From assembly GCA_022496805.1 (NCBI GenBank), contig CM040090.1:7248001-7312000 (forward strand): a DNA stretch of 64,000 nt, written 5' to 3'. Below are positions 23,181 to 33,963 of this stretch, piece by piece. Within the stretch, counting starts at the first letter, position 1. Every line of letters begins with the position of its first letter. Source of the stretch: Pohlia nutans. Lineage: Eukaryota; Streptophyta; Bryopsida; Bryales; Mniaceae. Below the pieces are notes generated by a model. The model saw only the letters and a list, made by a program, of their open reading frames with translations. It did not search any database and was not told the DNA's origin. A program made the position numbers and the translations under genes.

Positions 23181-23689
23181 CTCAGATAAAGAAACCCAAC
23201 GACGATGCATTGCTCACCTTCCCTACACCTTCCAATTACGTCCATGTAAATGACATTATCGTTAGCAGGGGAAATTACGTAGATTTCATTCCAAAAGCGT
23301 AGATATTACACTTGGCAACTCAATGTAATCTTATCAAGACGTTGATCTGATCGAATATCTGTAGATGTCGAGGCACAACGACCAAACACACAACATCGTT
23401 GGTAGAAAGAAACCTACATAGATTAAGTTCAAAAATAGTAGATGTTACACTTGATAGTTCAATTTAATCATAGTATGACATTGATCTCACGAAAAATCCG
23501 TAGATGTTGAGGCACAATGCGTAAATTCGCATACGATACCTGCAAGCGGGTATGTGCGGCCCAATGTGAGCGTGCGTGGCAATGGAGCAGGGATTACATA
23601 GATCGAATCCTGAGAAGTTGAATAAAATCCAGCATATATGGAGATTTGATGGAATACTCGTAGATATACATAGACGTGTGTGACCACTT

Positions 23690-23770
23690 TGAGCTTGGCT
23701 TGTCTCCTTACCGGATTCCAGCACAGAACGGTCGAGTGAGACAAAGCGTCCTATATTGTATAATAGATAT
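23690..23770. repeat. Dispersed repeat copy, partner at 20848-20928
   Basis: GAGCTTGGCTTGTCTCC...ACGGTCGAGTGAGACAAA...TATATTGTATAATAGATA matches 20848-20928 at roughly 85% by eye. Both lie within the large E-ended element, which suggests internal duplication. Confidence 0.7.
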
Positions 23771-24061
23771 GATGAGTTGAATTTGTCATTTCCAAACCAT
23801 GAATCCTTGGTCCTTCAGCGGTTAATACTCCTATTCAGTGTACAAAAGTTGAGAGATTCTACGTCTGAGTTTAAAATACCGTAATGTGCTCCCCACTAAA
23901 TCATCTTTGTCGGTCACGGTGTACATTTCTCTCCTCTGAGAGGTGCATTCCATGCTACTGCAACCGGAACTAAAATTTCAATTATTTTTTCTTCCTTGAA
24001 ATTGTTTTTCAATAAATCAATATACGAAACCGAGTGAGAAGTCTCCGAGATCCCGCAGAGA

Positions 24062-24687
24062 ATGGCAACATTTGCTGAGGACGGTAGCAACAAGCCGCAG
24101 TTACCGCACGGTACCGCTCCGTCGCGGCTTATCCCGGCGCGGGCGGCTCGGGAACCCACCCGGGCCGGGCCGGGCCGGACCATGGCTGGCAGGGACATAG
24201 CTGCAGCAGGCGCTGCCAGGCCGTGTTGGCTCTGCAACGACGATGACGACGACCTCTTGCTCATCAGCTTTTCTCATGAATGCTCACTCCATTTTCTCCT
24301 CCGCCCTTGCGCTGAATCGTTCCAGTCTCTCGCCGTTTCTTTCCCGGTGAGTTTGCGCGCTTGCACCATTTTTCCGAGCATTTTTTGGCTTATTTTTGAT
24401 CATGACATCGTTTTCTTTTTGACGCGCGAGGTTGTTGTCCGTGTTTTTGATTTCTGGATTGATTTTCTTGCGAGCTTTCGTCTTATTTGATGTTGCAGAC
24501 TGTGTGGAGTTTTGCATGCGCTGTAGTTGGAGCGGTTGGCCGGGGGGAACGTAGAAGCAGGGGTTTAACAGTTGAATATCTTTCTCGTATTAACAACGTT
24601 GCGGTTGATCGTGTGGTGCAGTGTTTGGACTCGTTGATTGATGGCGGGATTTGTTTAGTATCTGGTTTGAAGGATATGCTGTGCTGA
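24062..24687 (+). CDS. Possible two-exon short gene, or 5' leader of the PMT gene
   Basis: An ATG at 24062 opens a GC-rich frame, and a GTGAGT donor follows 24346. An acceptor ending at 24498 joins in the same phase to a frame ending with TGA at 24687, giving about 157 residues. Exon 2 encodes GLTVEYLSRINNVAVDRVVQ, which could be a small winged-helix fold like that in RPA32 C-termini, but the resemblance is weak. The alternative is that this GC-rich block is the transcription start and leader of the PMT gene at 25200, in which case the frame is an upstream ORF. Not recognised as a known family. Confidence 0.3.
24130..24185. repeat. GC-rich GGGCCGGGCC tract near the probable promoter
   Basis: The surrounding DNA is AT-rich, but here CCCGGGCCGGGCCGGGCCGG dominates. 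The local GC island marks the start of the 24.06-29.4 kb transcription unit or units. Confidence 0.6.
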
Positions 24688-25199
24688 TACATTAGCTACG
24701 TACAGGTGAGACCTGAATATAGAAGAGGTTATACTCATTTTGGTGCGGTTCTTAAATAAATCGTAATTAACATTCGCGACGCTTTTTCTGAGATTTCCAC
24801 ACGCTTTTCTGTGAGTTCGTTGAACATTCGAGGAGATGCTGATAATCGGTGTATGTGATTATTACTGTTCCTGCATAATGTTGCTATTGTTGTGTATGGA
24901 AATATGAAGAGGGAGAGGATTTGAATCCCTGACAGAGACTCTGTATAAGCGATAGATATTGTAGTTCTTAGTACTTTAACTCTCCATATTGAGTTCATTC
25001 ATTTCCGATTAGAGATCAGCGTGCACAGAGCACATCTTAAAAATCACTCTGTATGTCCCTCGTAGATTTCCAGGTTACGTGATTCGCAGTTGGTTAAGGA
25101 GGCCAGTGAAGTCCACTTTGAACACGCGGGAGAGTGGAATTAACAAGTCTACACATCGCGGATGATTTGAAAGTCTTTACAACAGTTGAAGTCCTCGCC

Positions 25200-28100
25200 A
25201 TGGCGTCGAAGGCCTTCATGGGTAAATTCTACGAACTAATTTGCAAATCTTCTTGCTCGGATGTTTCTGATAACTCGGACCTAGACATTGTTTTATCAAT
25301 GTCACACGTGAGTGGCTGCTAACTTGCGTTGTCCATACTGTTTCTCATGAACATGGTCGTGTTATCCTGTATTTAATAGATTTAAGGAATCATGATGGCT
25401 CTCAGTCAGATGTATGTATGTAAGGTTTCTTTAAGTGGTCATTTCGTATGGTTATCGATGGTTCAACGGGGATGTTTAAGATCGCATCAATTTCTAATGA
25501 CTCCAATAGCTGTCACATAACGGCTACTACGCTGTGAGGATCTCAATCCGTCCGTGTTATTCACGAACACCAAGAAAGATGGAGCTGAAGTGCTGAACAG
25601 TTCAACTGCAAAAGAGTCGGTGACTAAAATATAAGTCAGTATTAGTGTAGTGTTTTATCTACGTGAGACTGTTTAGATCAGAAAGATAGCTTGAATTTGG
25701 TGGAGGGTCTCTACGACAAGTTTACTTCAGTCTACTGAATGATAAAGGGAAAATTACATCCATGCATTGCAACAATCTTGAACCTAATATGTCAAAATCC
25801 AGCACGTCACCATCATGTATACAAAACGTCTTGTCAAAATTTGTATATGTGAGATAATAACATGACGAGGAAGTAGTAAGCACTCGACTGCTTTAGATTG
25901 CCATAGACAGGGTCTTACGTTGTGGTTAGTATTTCAGATATGCTGGGTACAGTTTTGTTTAAAAAATAGAAAGAACTCATTCCTGGCCGCTGACTATCAC
26001 GTGTTTTTCATTTGAACAGGAATTCTGGGGAACGGACCAGTATCGCCCAAGATTCATACTGCCGAAGTGGCGAAACGCAAGAAAGTCACATGGATTGTCA
26101 GCGTTGCTGGCTTGTGTTGTTTCTTCTATATCTTAGGTTCATGGCAGAACACCCCGGTTGATCTCCAATCAAATTCTTTCGGAGACCAGAAGCTTGTTCG
26201 TCCACCTTGCAAGTTAGACGAAGGACTTGATTTTGAAGCTCATCATAGCTCATTGAGCACTGATACTGGGTCAAACTATACCACTTTCGAACCTTGTGAC
26301 ATGAAATTCAGCGAATATACTCCATGTGAAGACGTTGACCGCTCGTTGAAATTTTCACGGGATAAATTGATATACAGAGAACGGCATTGCCCTGGAAAGG
26401 ATGAACTACTTAAGTGTTTGATTCCCGCTCCGGCTGGATACAAAAATCCACTCCCGTGGCCTCAGAGCCGAGATTACACGTGGTTTGCCAACACCCCTCA
26501 CAAGGAGCTGACTGTTGAGAAGGCGATTCAAAAGTGGGTGCAGTTCCAGGGTGAGAAGCTGTATTTTCCAGGGGGAGGAACTTTCTCAGCTGGTGGCGCT
26601 GACAAGTACATCGATGATATTGCTGCCCTAATTCCTCTCAATGATGGGTCCATTCGAACAGCGATTGACACTGGATGCGGGGTAAGGAACAAGCTATCCC
26701 TGCAAACTCGAAACAATTCAGATTTATTAGCTTGGGTAGGCCTATATCTTCATGAGGGTTTGAATAAATTTGGAGATCCACTATAATATCTAGGTTTGTC
26801 GTTTCATCTTAGTCATGGCGATCGTCTTCCCTGATATTGGTTATGGATTGTATTCCTATCCGACATCTCCGTATCGTAAGTTTTCGTGGCTGGTTCACGT
26901 TTTCAAACAGAAATGCCTTTTGAAACCGTCCTTATTATGGTAGCCAGCTACTCAATGATATAAATTCATTGCTGGATTTCAGGTTGCAAGCTGGGGCGCA
27001 TACTTACTGCGAAAGAACGTATTAACAATGTCATTCGCACCTCGGGATACACACGTCTCGCAAATCCAATTTGCCTTGGAGAGAGGAGTTCCCGCGATAC
27101 TCGGCATCATGGCTGAGAACCGCATGCCATACCCAGCACGATCTTTTGACATGGCGCACTGCTCTCGTTGCCTCATCCCATGGGCCAAATACGGTAATGT
27201 CACACCACTTCTTGTTCTGAAACATGATCCAGCATTTCTTAGATTTACTCATGTACCTGTGTTCCTAAGCTCTGGGTGCGTTATGGTACCGTTGGGAAAG
27301 CCCTATCGAAACAGCATGCTGCTTACTATGCACGTTGAAGAAGGTGCAAATAACATATCGGGGCAGCGGAATGCATTAATTGGAATGATGTTTAACGATT
27401 TTTGGATCGTGGATCTGCAGATAGTTTGTACTTGATTGAGGTCGACCGTGTGTTGAGACCTGGTGGGTTTTGGATTCTTTCTGGGCCACCAATCAACTGG
27501 AAAACCCACTACAAGGGTTGGCAACGGACTCAAGAAGATTTAAAAGGTGAGCAAGATAGTATTGAGGACGCAGCTCGAAATCTTTGCTGGAAGAAGTATG
27601 CTGAGAAGGATAATCTTGCCATCTGGCAGAAGCCTCTGAACCATATTGAATGTGAGCAGCAGCGTCTGCGCGATCAGAACTTGCGCCCGCACATCTGCAG
27701 TCGTGCTGAAAATCCTGACATGGCTTGGTAAGAGACTGCTGCCCTGTGCGCTTGGTTCATGTTCCTTAGAAGCGAAGTCATTTATGAACTTCAATTGGTT
27801 GCCTCTTGCAGTCATTCTGGTGCAAGAAGTCCGTCTGTACTTCGTACTTAGTTTGTAATCATTATATTGATTCTTCACAGGTATCGCAAGATGGAAACGT
27901 GCATTACCCCGCTTCCAGAGGCGAAGGATAAGAAAGAAGTTGCTGGTGGGGCTCTTGCCAAGTGGCCTGCAAGACTAACAGCTGTACCTCCTCGAATTGC
28001 AAGTGGTTCGATTCCAGGAATGACTGATGAAAGTTTCAGGGATGACACTCTTCTATGGGCCAAACGTGTGAATTATTACAAGACACGTCTTATTACTCCA

Positions 28101-29368
28101 CTGGCTTCAGGCAGGTACCGGAATATCATGGATATGAATGCTGGACTTGGAGGCTTTGCCGCTGCTTTGGTGAAGGATCCCGTGTGGGTGATGAATGTCA
28201 TGCCTCCTGATGCTAAGGACAACACGCTTGGTGTAATCTATGAGCGTGGGCTGATTGGCACATATCAAAATTGGTGAGTCTTCGAACTATTAGTCGGCAT
28301 ATAGATTTGATTAATGAATTGTGATTCTCGATGGTCTTCTGAGAATATGGTCTGGTCCCACAAGATGAACAGAGTATTAAGGAAGGGACTGGTGATATCT
28401 TCACAATAACTAAAGTGGGAAATGCAAATAGATTGAAATAGTTCTTGAAAATATGTCCATTACGCTATTCTTAAGGAGCGATAAATTACAGGATATGTTC
28501 ATTTAGATGAAGTTATGTTAGATTCTGTAATACCTGAAGATGGAGGTCAGTAGTCAGAGTCAACGATTCAACGTAATCAAAGTATGTTCTGTGGGGTTGA
28601 AGCGGTCCACATCGAAGACAACCCTAGTCCTACACTTCAGCTTCTGTTGCGCAACATTCACAGAAGTTCTAAATTTTTTGATGCTACTTTTATTAATAAT
28701 CTATGTTGGAATCTCCTCTACACTCAGGTGCGAAGCATTCTCAACATATCCGCGAACGTACGACCTAATTCACGCAAATGGTGTATTCAGCATGTACCAG
28801 GACAGGTAAATATGAATCATTAAACTGATCTGGAAAAAAAAAATATGCTATCGAATTATTTCTGTATTTCACAATCGTTCCAAAGAAGTTTATGAATGTA
28901 TTTCGTGGTCTGGCACTTTCTTGTTACATTATAGCATTCAAAAGCTTAACATCCAGGAGGTAGTTGGAAGTACTCGGCTAGACTCTGCTGAAACATACGC
29001 TCCAGTGCTTGCTTCGTCTGCCTTTGAATCTTGAATTTAATCCAAGGGTATTCACTTTATCGGTCCTCCTTCAATAAGTATATTTTCATGCTCGCCTGTG
29101 CTTAGTCCCCTCTATTGCAATATGTATCAGGTGCGATATTGTGGATATCTTGCTGGAGATGGACCGGATTTTGCGGCCCGAAGGGGCAATGATTTTGCTT
29201 GACGAAGTAGATGTTTTGAATAAGGTGATGACGATTACACAAGGTATGCGCTGGGAGACTCGCATGGCAGACCATGAGGATGGGCCTTTGACGCGTGAGA
29301 AGATACTCGTTGGGGTGAAAACCTACTGGGTGGGATCGGATCTGAATACAACAGGTGCAAGCACATAG
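25200..29368 (+). CDS. PMT-type (DUF248) putative methyltransferase, Golgi type II membrane protein
   Basis: Plant PMT family (QUA2/TSD2 relatives); members are linked to methylation of pectin or other wall polysaccharides in the Golgi. Seven exons: 25200-25221, 26020-26681, 26983-27193, 27421-27727, 27881-28273, 28728-28805, 29131-29368. All are GT-AG, phases agree, and they give 636 residues. Seen: a short basic N-terminus, one membrane segment at about residues 30-49 ([20 protein letters not shown]), SAM motif DTGCG (224-228) followed by VASWGAYL, then [100 protein letters not shown] and VGVKTYW. Length and order match complete family members. The tiny first exon (ATG in GCCATGG context, splice after G) is inferred from phase and is the least certain part. 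Confidence 0.88.
25222..26019 (+). other. First intron of the PMT gene (inferred)
   Basis: A GTAAAT donor after 25221 and an AACAG acceptor at 26019 join ATG-G to GA-ATT in the right phase. The intron contains no repeat element that I can recognise. Confidence 0.5.
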
Positions 29369-31663
29369 CAAATTACTAACATGTATCATACCATGAGATT
29401 TAGATACCTTTTTCGCCAATTCTTGTTACAAGTACGGGCCAGCGAAATGTCGGCAAGGTGTGCACCCTTGTCCCTACAGACTCGGCCAGTCTCTTGAAAG
29501 GATTATAATTCTTGTGGGTTAGGATAGACCACCCCACTTCTCCTGTGTCAGGTCGCTTCTATTGATTTTAGTACCCAGCAGTGAACAGAGCATGAGACTC
29601 GAGTGAAAGCCTCTTTTTCTGTGGAGATCATGGAATGCTCTTCTGAATGCTCTTGTTCACCAGGATAGTCTTTACATCATTAACGTAGCATCGTTGGCTA
29701 ACTTGCCGTACATTTACTAGGGATCCCTTAATATTGATTCAACAACTTTTAGAAAAATGTTCCATTTTAATTGGTGCATATAAGCTTCTAAAGTTTGTTA
29801 TTTTGGCTTCACTTTTAAGATGATCCATATTCCCAGATTGTTCACGCCTTCATGTTATGTTTCTGTTTCTATCTTGTGTTTTGTTTTGTCTTGTGCATTG
29901 TTGCTTTTTCGATACAACATTGAGGAGGTTCGAATCTTTACTTTCAGCACATGATAGATAACCCTGTATCTTTTGTAAATAGGGCCGGTATGTTTAAGGT
30001 GCAATCACCTAAAATTTAACACCAAAAGAAGTTGCACATAAAACTTCACTTTTTAACCTCACAAACAATTATCACTCAATGCGACGTCCACAAGTGGTTT
30101 ATGTGTGGTTTATGAAAGAATGCCACTTTGCCAACTTTTAGGCTTAGGTTTAAAAAAATAAAATCATTTGTGCTACACAATAGCTACCAACGATTTGATA
30201 GAAGGTAAAAGTTGTAGTAAAGAACAATATGGTGTTATAAAAAAAATGGTATTCCTAGATATTTTTGTGTTCACATGCAATTCAAAAACTAAAAAGGAAC
30301 GTCAATTTATTTATTTATAATTATAGAATAAAGTAATTGACAGTTTTTCTCATTTCTTTGTGACACCATATTTATCTTTGTTGTGACAACATGGAGTTAC
30401 AAAAAAAAAGTGACAAAAGTAGGAAAATTACTTTAAGTAAAGTAGATATGATTTTTTTAAACAGAGGTCTTTATGCTCATTTTCATGGTATATGCAAAAT
30501 TTCTTGGTCGGCAAACCGTCGTGAGTGTGATAAATGTTTGTGTGGAGTTTGAAAGTGGAGTTGCAAGATTTATTGTAAGCCATTGTACATAAGTAACCCA
30601 ATTAGTTGGCAGCACTTCCCCCAACAGATTCTTCATTCATGTTGGGCCACAATTACAATACAAATAGAAAGAGAAAAACTAACAAAATTTAGTTAGATCT
30701 AAATAAAGCGCTAACAAAATAACTGAGGCAAGATGCAATTAACATTGTTTTCAAAGTTTGACTACGGTAAGCAAGGTTTTTTATTTCATTCTTTTTAGGT
30801 AGAGCAAAAAGAAATCTTCACTAGAATGATGAAGCAATTTTTATCTATGAATATGGATGTAAAACATGAGAACTGATAGAAAAAAACACATTTACTCATC
30901 CCAAAGCTTGTACATTCATTCATAAACTAACTATATTATTTCAAAATTTGAGAGCATTTGAACAATGTTGTCCACCAAAAATTGGAGAAACTCTTGTCAA
31001 ATATGACTTCCAAAAAAATTGTATCGCTTTTTAGCAATAGATCGCCCAAAAAAACAAAAACACTAATGGCAAGACAAGTCAACGTTCATCCACAAAACTC
31101 AAGTGTAATGTTAGCCAGAAGAAGAAGCTTAATGGAAGACTATCATTTCCATAGGGGGGCTAATGACCCATTCACATACACCAATGCTGCCGCATGCATG
31201 CATGCGTCAGGTAACTTTGAGGGAATGTGTTGTCAACTACGAAATATAAAATACGCAATTAGAAATTACTTTTTCACATGATAAAAAGGAATGCAACGCA
31301 AAAAAAGAGCATGGCTTTACTTGCAGCACTGTAATGTAGTTGCACAGTGCTTGAACAATATTCGCAGCAAGAAAAGACTAGGCTTTGAATATTTTTTGGT
31401 TTCTTGGTTTTACCTTCGTCCATTTTGGGAACGCAGATGCAAGTGTGGGCAGGGGCTTTTGGTGTGAATGGGCCATGAAAGCAAAGCTTACCAATGCAAG
31501 TGAGGTCAACGTTTCGTATGTAGAGCAGGACAATCCTACAGAGTTGCCTAATTGTGCAAGAACCAACCAGCTCTTCTAAGAACACACTGATTGCAGTATC
31601 CGAAGCTTGCAAAGCCTGACGTCAAATTCAAAGATTGAATGAAACAAAAGTTCTATTACGTAA
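29369..31663. other. 3' flank of the PMT gene and gene-free DNA
   Basis: The probable 3' UTR runs to about 29.9 kb. Beyond it the DNA is AT-rich without supported coding. A 107-codon open frame at 30958-31281 has no recognisable domain. Confidence 0.4.
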
Positions 31664-31793
31664 CACTAGTAGAAAATGTGTTGTCTTTCACTTTCTATAA
31701 ATGGAAAAAGAATGAAATTGCGCAAGGCACATGGGCTGTGTCAATGCTCGTGAGTGGTTTTGGTCACAAGAAGACAAAATTATAAACATAATA

Positions 31794-32147
31794 GAGTTAT
31801 CTGTAAACTATAGGGTTGAGTGGGCCTTACTTTGACTAAAATTTGGAGAAACGAAAACTATTGAGAGAAGTTTTAGGAAATCAAAGAATGGGTGAGTGGG
31901 GACGGTTTAAGTATATATGGTGAGAATCTATTGTCAGAAAAGGGGTTAGCAATCACCTTCTTCATGTGTGAAGGTGAATAATAGAAACTTGGGTGAGAAG
32001 TTTTTAGCACCGATTTTGGTGCTTTCAAAGTTTGCATCCAGAGTTTTTTTCTAGTGCCCAACACATGTTCTTTTTTGAAGATTAATGTCACTATTCACTC
32101 AAACTATGATCCACTCACCCACTTTTGAGGGACTTTAAAGATAACTC
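31794..32147. mobile_element. MITE family I copy 2, nested in family M
   Basis: 354 bp, ends GAGTTATCTGTAAAC and TTTAAAGATAACTC, flanked by TA on both sides (31792-31793, 32148-32149). It directly abuts the J element on its right. Confidence 0.75.
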
Positions 32148-32150
32148 TAA

Positions 32151-32513
32151 GGGCCGCTTCACACTATGGCCGTCCAAGTGGAGAGGCCGTGGGATTGAGA
32201 GTCCAAACTTTGTTGAGAGCCCAAAGAAATCTACTGAAAATAGGCATAAAATATAGTTTTCATTTTTTATGAAAAGAAATCGACGGCCTCTCGACCATAG
32301 TGACGGGTCTTGCAAAATGTAGGACCCAAACTTCCTCTCGAGAGGCCGTCACCTTGGTCAAAAAGTGTTGCCATGTAAGCATTTTGAAGGTCCACGGCCT
32401 TTGGACTTTGGCCTCTAGTGTGAAGGGTCGAGAGGCAGAAACCATGATTTCTTGCAATTTGATTGGTGGAAATCGACGGCCTCTCGACCTTTGGCCATAG
32501 TGTGAAGCGGCCC
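32151..32513. mobile_element. PIF/Harbinger-like MITE, family J copy 3
   Basis: 363 bp, ends GGGCCGCTTCACACTATGGC and GCCATAGTGTGAAGCGGCCC, flanked by TAA at 32148-32150 and 32514-32516. The target is again CTCTAA, here made by the end of the family I element. Confidence 0.88.
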
Positions 32514-32819
32514 TAACATTCAACCACTATTCATTGTTTCCACAAAGTGGGGAATGAAAAACGACAGGTCTGTTACTAATGTAAGCAGCTATGGATCAAG
32601 CTTCCAACAGTGAATTCTGTAAGGTTATAAGCTGTGCAGAGGATGCAGATTGTTCTATATACAAAGCTTTGACAAACTCAGACAACTTCACAGGAATCTA
32701 GCTGCAGCATCACCGAAGCTGACCGTCCCTCTACAAGCTAGTCAACTAACATTACACACTAATGGTGGATAATTATATTTTCTAAAGGTACTAAATACAA
32801 CTCCATAAATAAGCAAAAT

Positions 32820-33184
32820 GTTGCCTTTGACGTGCCACCGTCCATATTCTGAACGATGGATGATTGCTGGCACATCCCTTCACCACATATTGTTCAAGAA
32901 CGGATTCAAAGCCTTGTAACTTCCTCATAAATTCTCGAATGATTTTCATCCAAGTCATCTTTGCATGCCCATTAGGTTCTCTACCATTTAAAACAAATCT
33001 CTTGTGATGGGGAGATGTTGATAATATTGAAGAGGCTTCCAAATGCAAAAATGCCAAATTTTTTGGGTAGATTTTATGCTTGCAATGGACCTCTCATGTA
33101 CACCTCATGTACATCTGAGCCATGCTAATATCTATTTTTGAGGTTAGCATCTACTTATGTTCAAAGGGTTGGTACGTTTAGGGG
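32820..33184. mobile_element. TTAA-type MITE, family C copy 2, left end eroded
   Basis: The right end TTGGTACGTTTAGGGG is clear, followed by TTTAA. The interior (TGTTGATAATATTGAAGAGG, GGGTAGATTTTATGCTTGCA) matches the other C copies. The left terminus is degraded. Confidence 0.7.
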
Positions 33185-33963
33185 TTTAATTGTTGGTTGC
33201 ATTAATAAGAAAGATCTCTGAGAAAAGCGCTAACAAGTCATTTCTTCAAACCTCTTTTTTATGTTTTTAAATCAAACTTTCCATGTTCCACCAAGTTTCT
33301 TAAAACTCCAACAGCCAATCTAAAACTCAGAAAACATCATATAAAAACATATTCAGGTAAAATATATCAGCTGATCACACCCACATATTATTGCATCGAG
33401 AAAACTCAATGCAGCAATTGAGTGACACATAAGGTAGAAGCACCAGAACCTGTGAGGGACCAATTCCAGTCACCTATGCAAGCACATGTTTCAACTTTGT
33501 GAGTTCCCAATCAAATCATCATAACCATTAGTTCTAGCAGTATGGTGATCAATTATGAATGCCAATTTAGCAAACTGATTGGACTAGAAATGCAAGACAA
33601 GTATTGATTCCCCTAGTGGTCTACGCAGATCTAAAGAAAAAATCATACATTGTGACAAAATTAATTTAAAACTGGGCTTCATTATTAAACCCAAATTTTT
33701 TATGTGCTGCAATTTTGAAAACCATCGCTCTAAACAGGTCGAAATCCTTAAACTGACAGGTATTGTGGCCTCTACCTTCCTCTACTGCATGCACAAATTG
33801 CATACTACAATGGAATACAGGGCGTGATTTTGATCCAACAATCCCTTATTGTAAAAACTTCCTCGACTGTCACAGCCAAACCAAAAAACTGCTGAAGGAG
33901 AAAAAGGTGCAAATTTACAAGTAATGAGAAACAGGGAATGTAAAAAAAGAGGGGAATGGAATG
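33185..33963. other. 3' flank of the SRC2-like gene
   Basis: Probable 3' UTR and intergenic DNA for the minus-strand gene. No repeat boundaries recognised. Confidence 0.4.

Larger units (their letters stand above)
20634..23821. mobile_element. Large TTAA-flanked element with family E ends (3.2 kb)
   Basis: The left end CTACTAAAGGACCAAG follows TTAA (20630-20633). The right end CTTGGTCCTTCAGCGG precedes TTAA (23822-23825). The two ends are inverted repeats with two to three mismatches and match the family E terminus at 11011. A second E-like left end (TCTCTAAGGGACCAAAAAAT) follows TTAA 21507-21510, and the DNA after it resembles the DNA after 20634, so the interior is composite. No coding frame of note is seen. 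The two ends might belong to different copies. Confidence 0.5.
31664..32581. mobile_element. CACTA-type MITE, family M copy 1, split by two other MITEs
   Basis: The left end CACTAGTAGAAAATGTG and right end CTGTTACTAATG (mutated TAGTG) have TAA at 31661-31663 and 32582-32584. Removing the inserted I and J elements leaves about 200 bp that matches the M copies at 42639, 43162 and 53766 (GGTCACAAGAAGACAAAA, TGTTTCCACAAAG). Confidence 0.8.

Noticed and set aside
22800..23210. Open frames in the A/C-rich repeats
   Set aside because: Low-complexity translation, no start or splice logic.
24062..24264. Minus-strand open frame 23914-24264
   Set aside because: It overlaps the GC island opposite a better-supported spliced plus-strand frame; low-complexity Ser/Ala/Arg composition.
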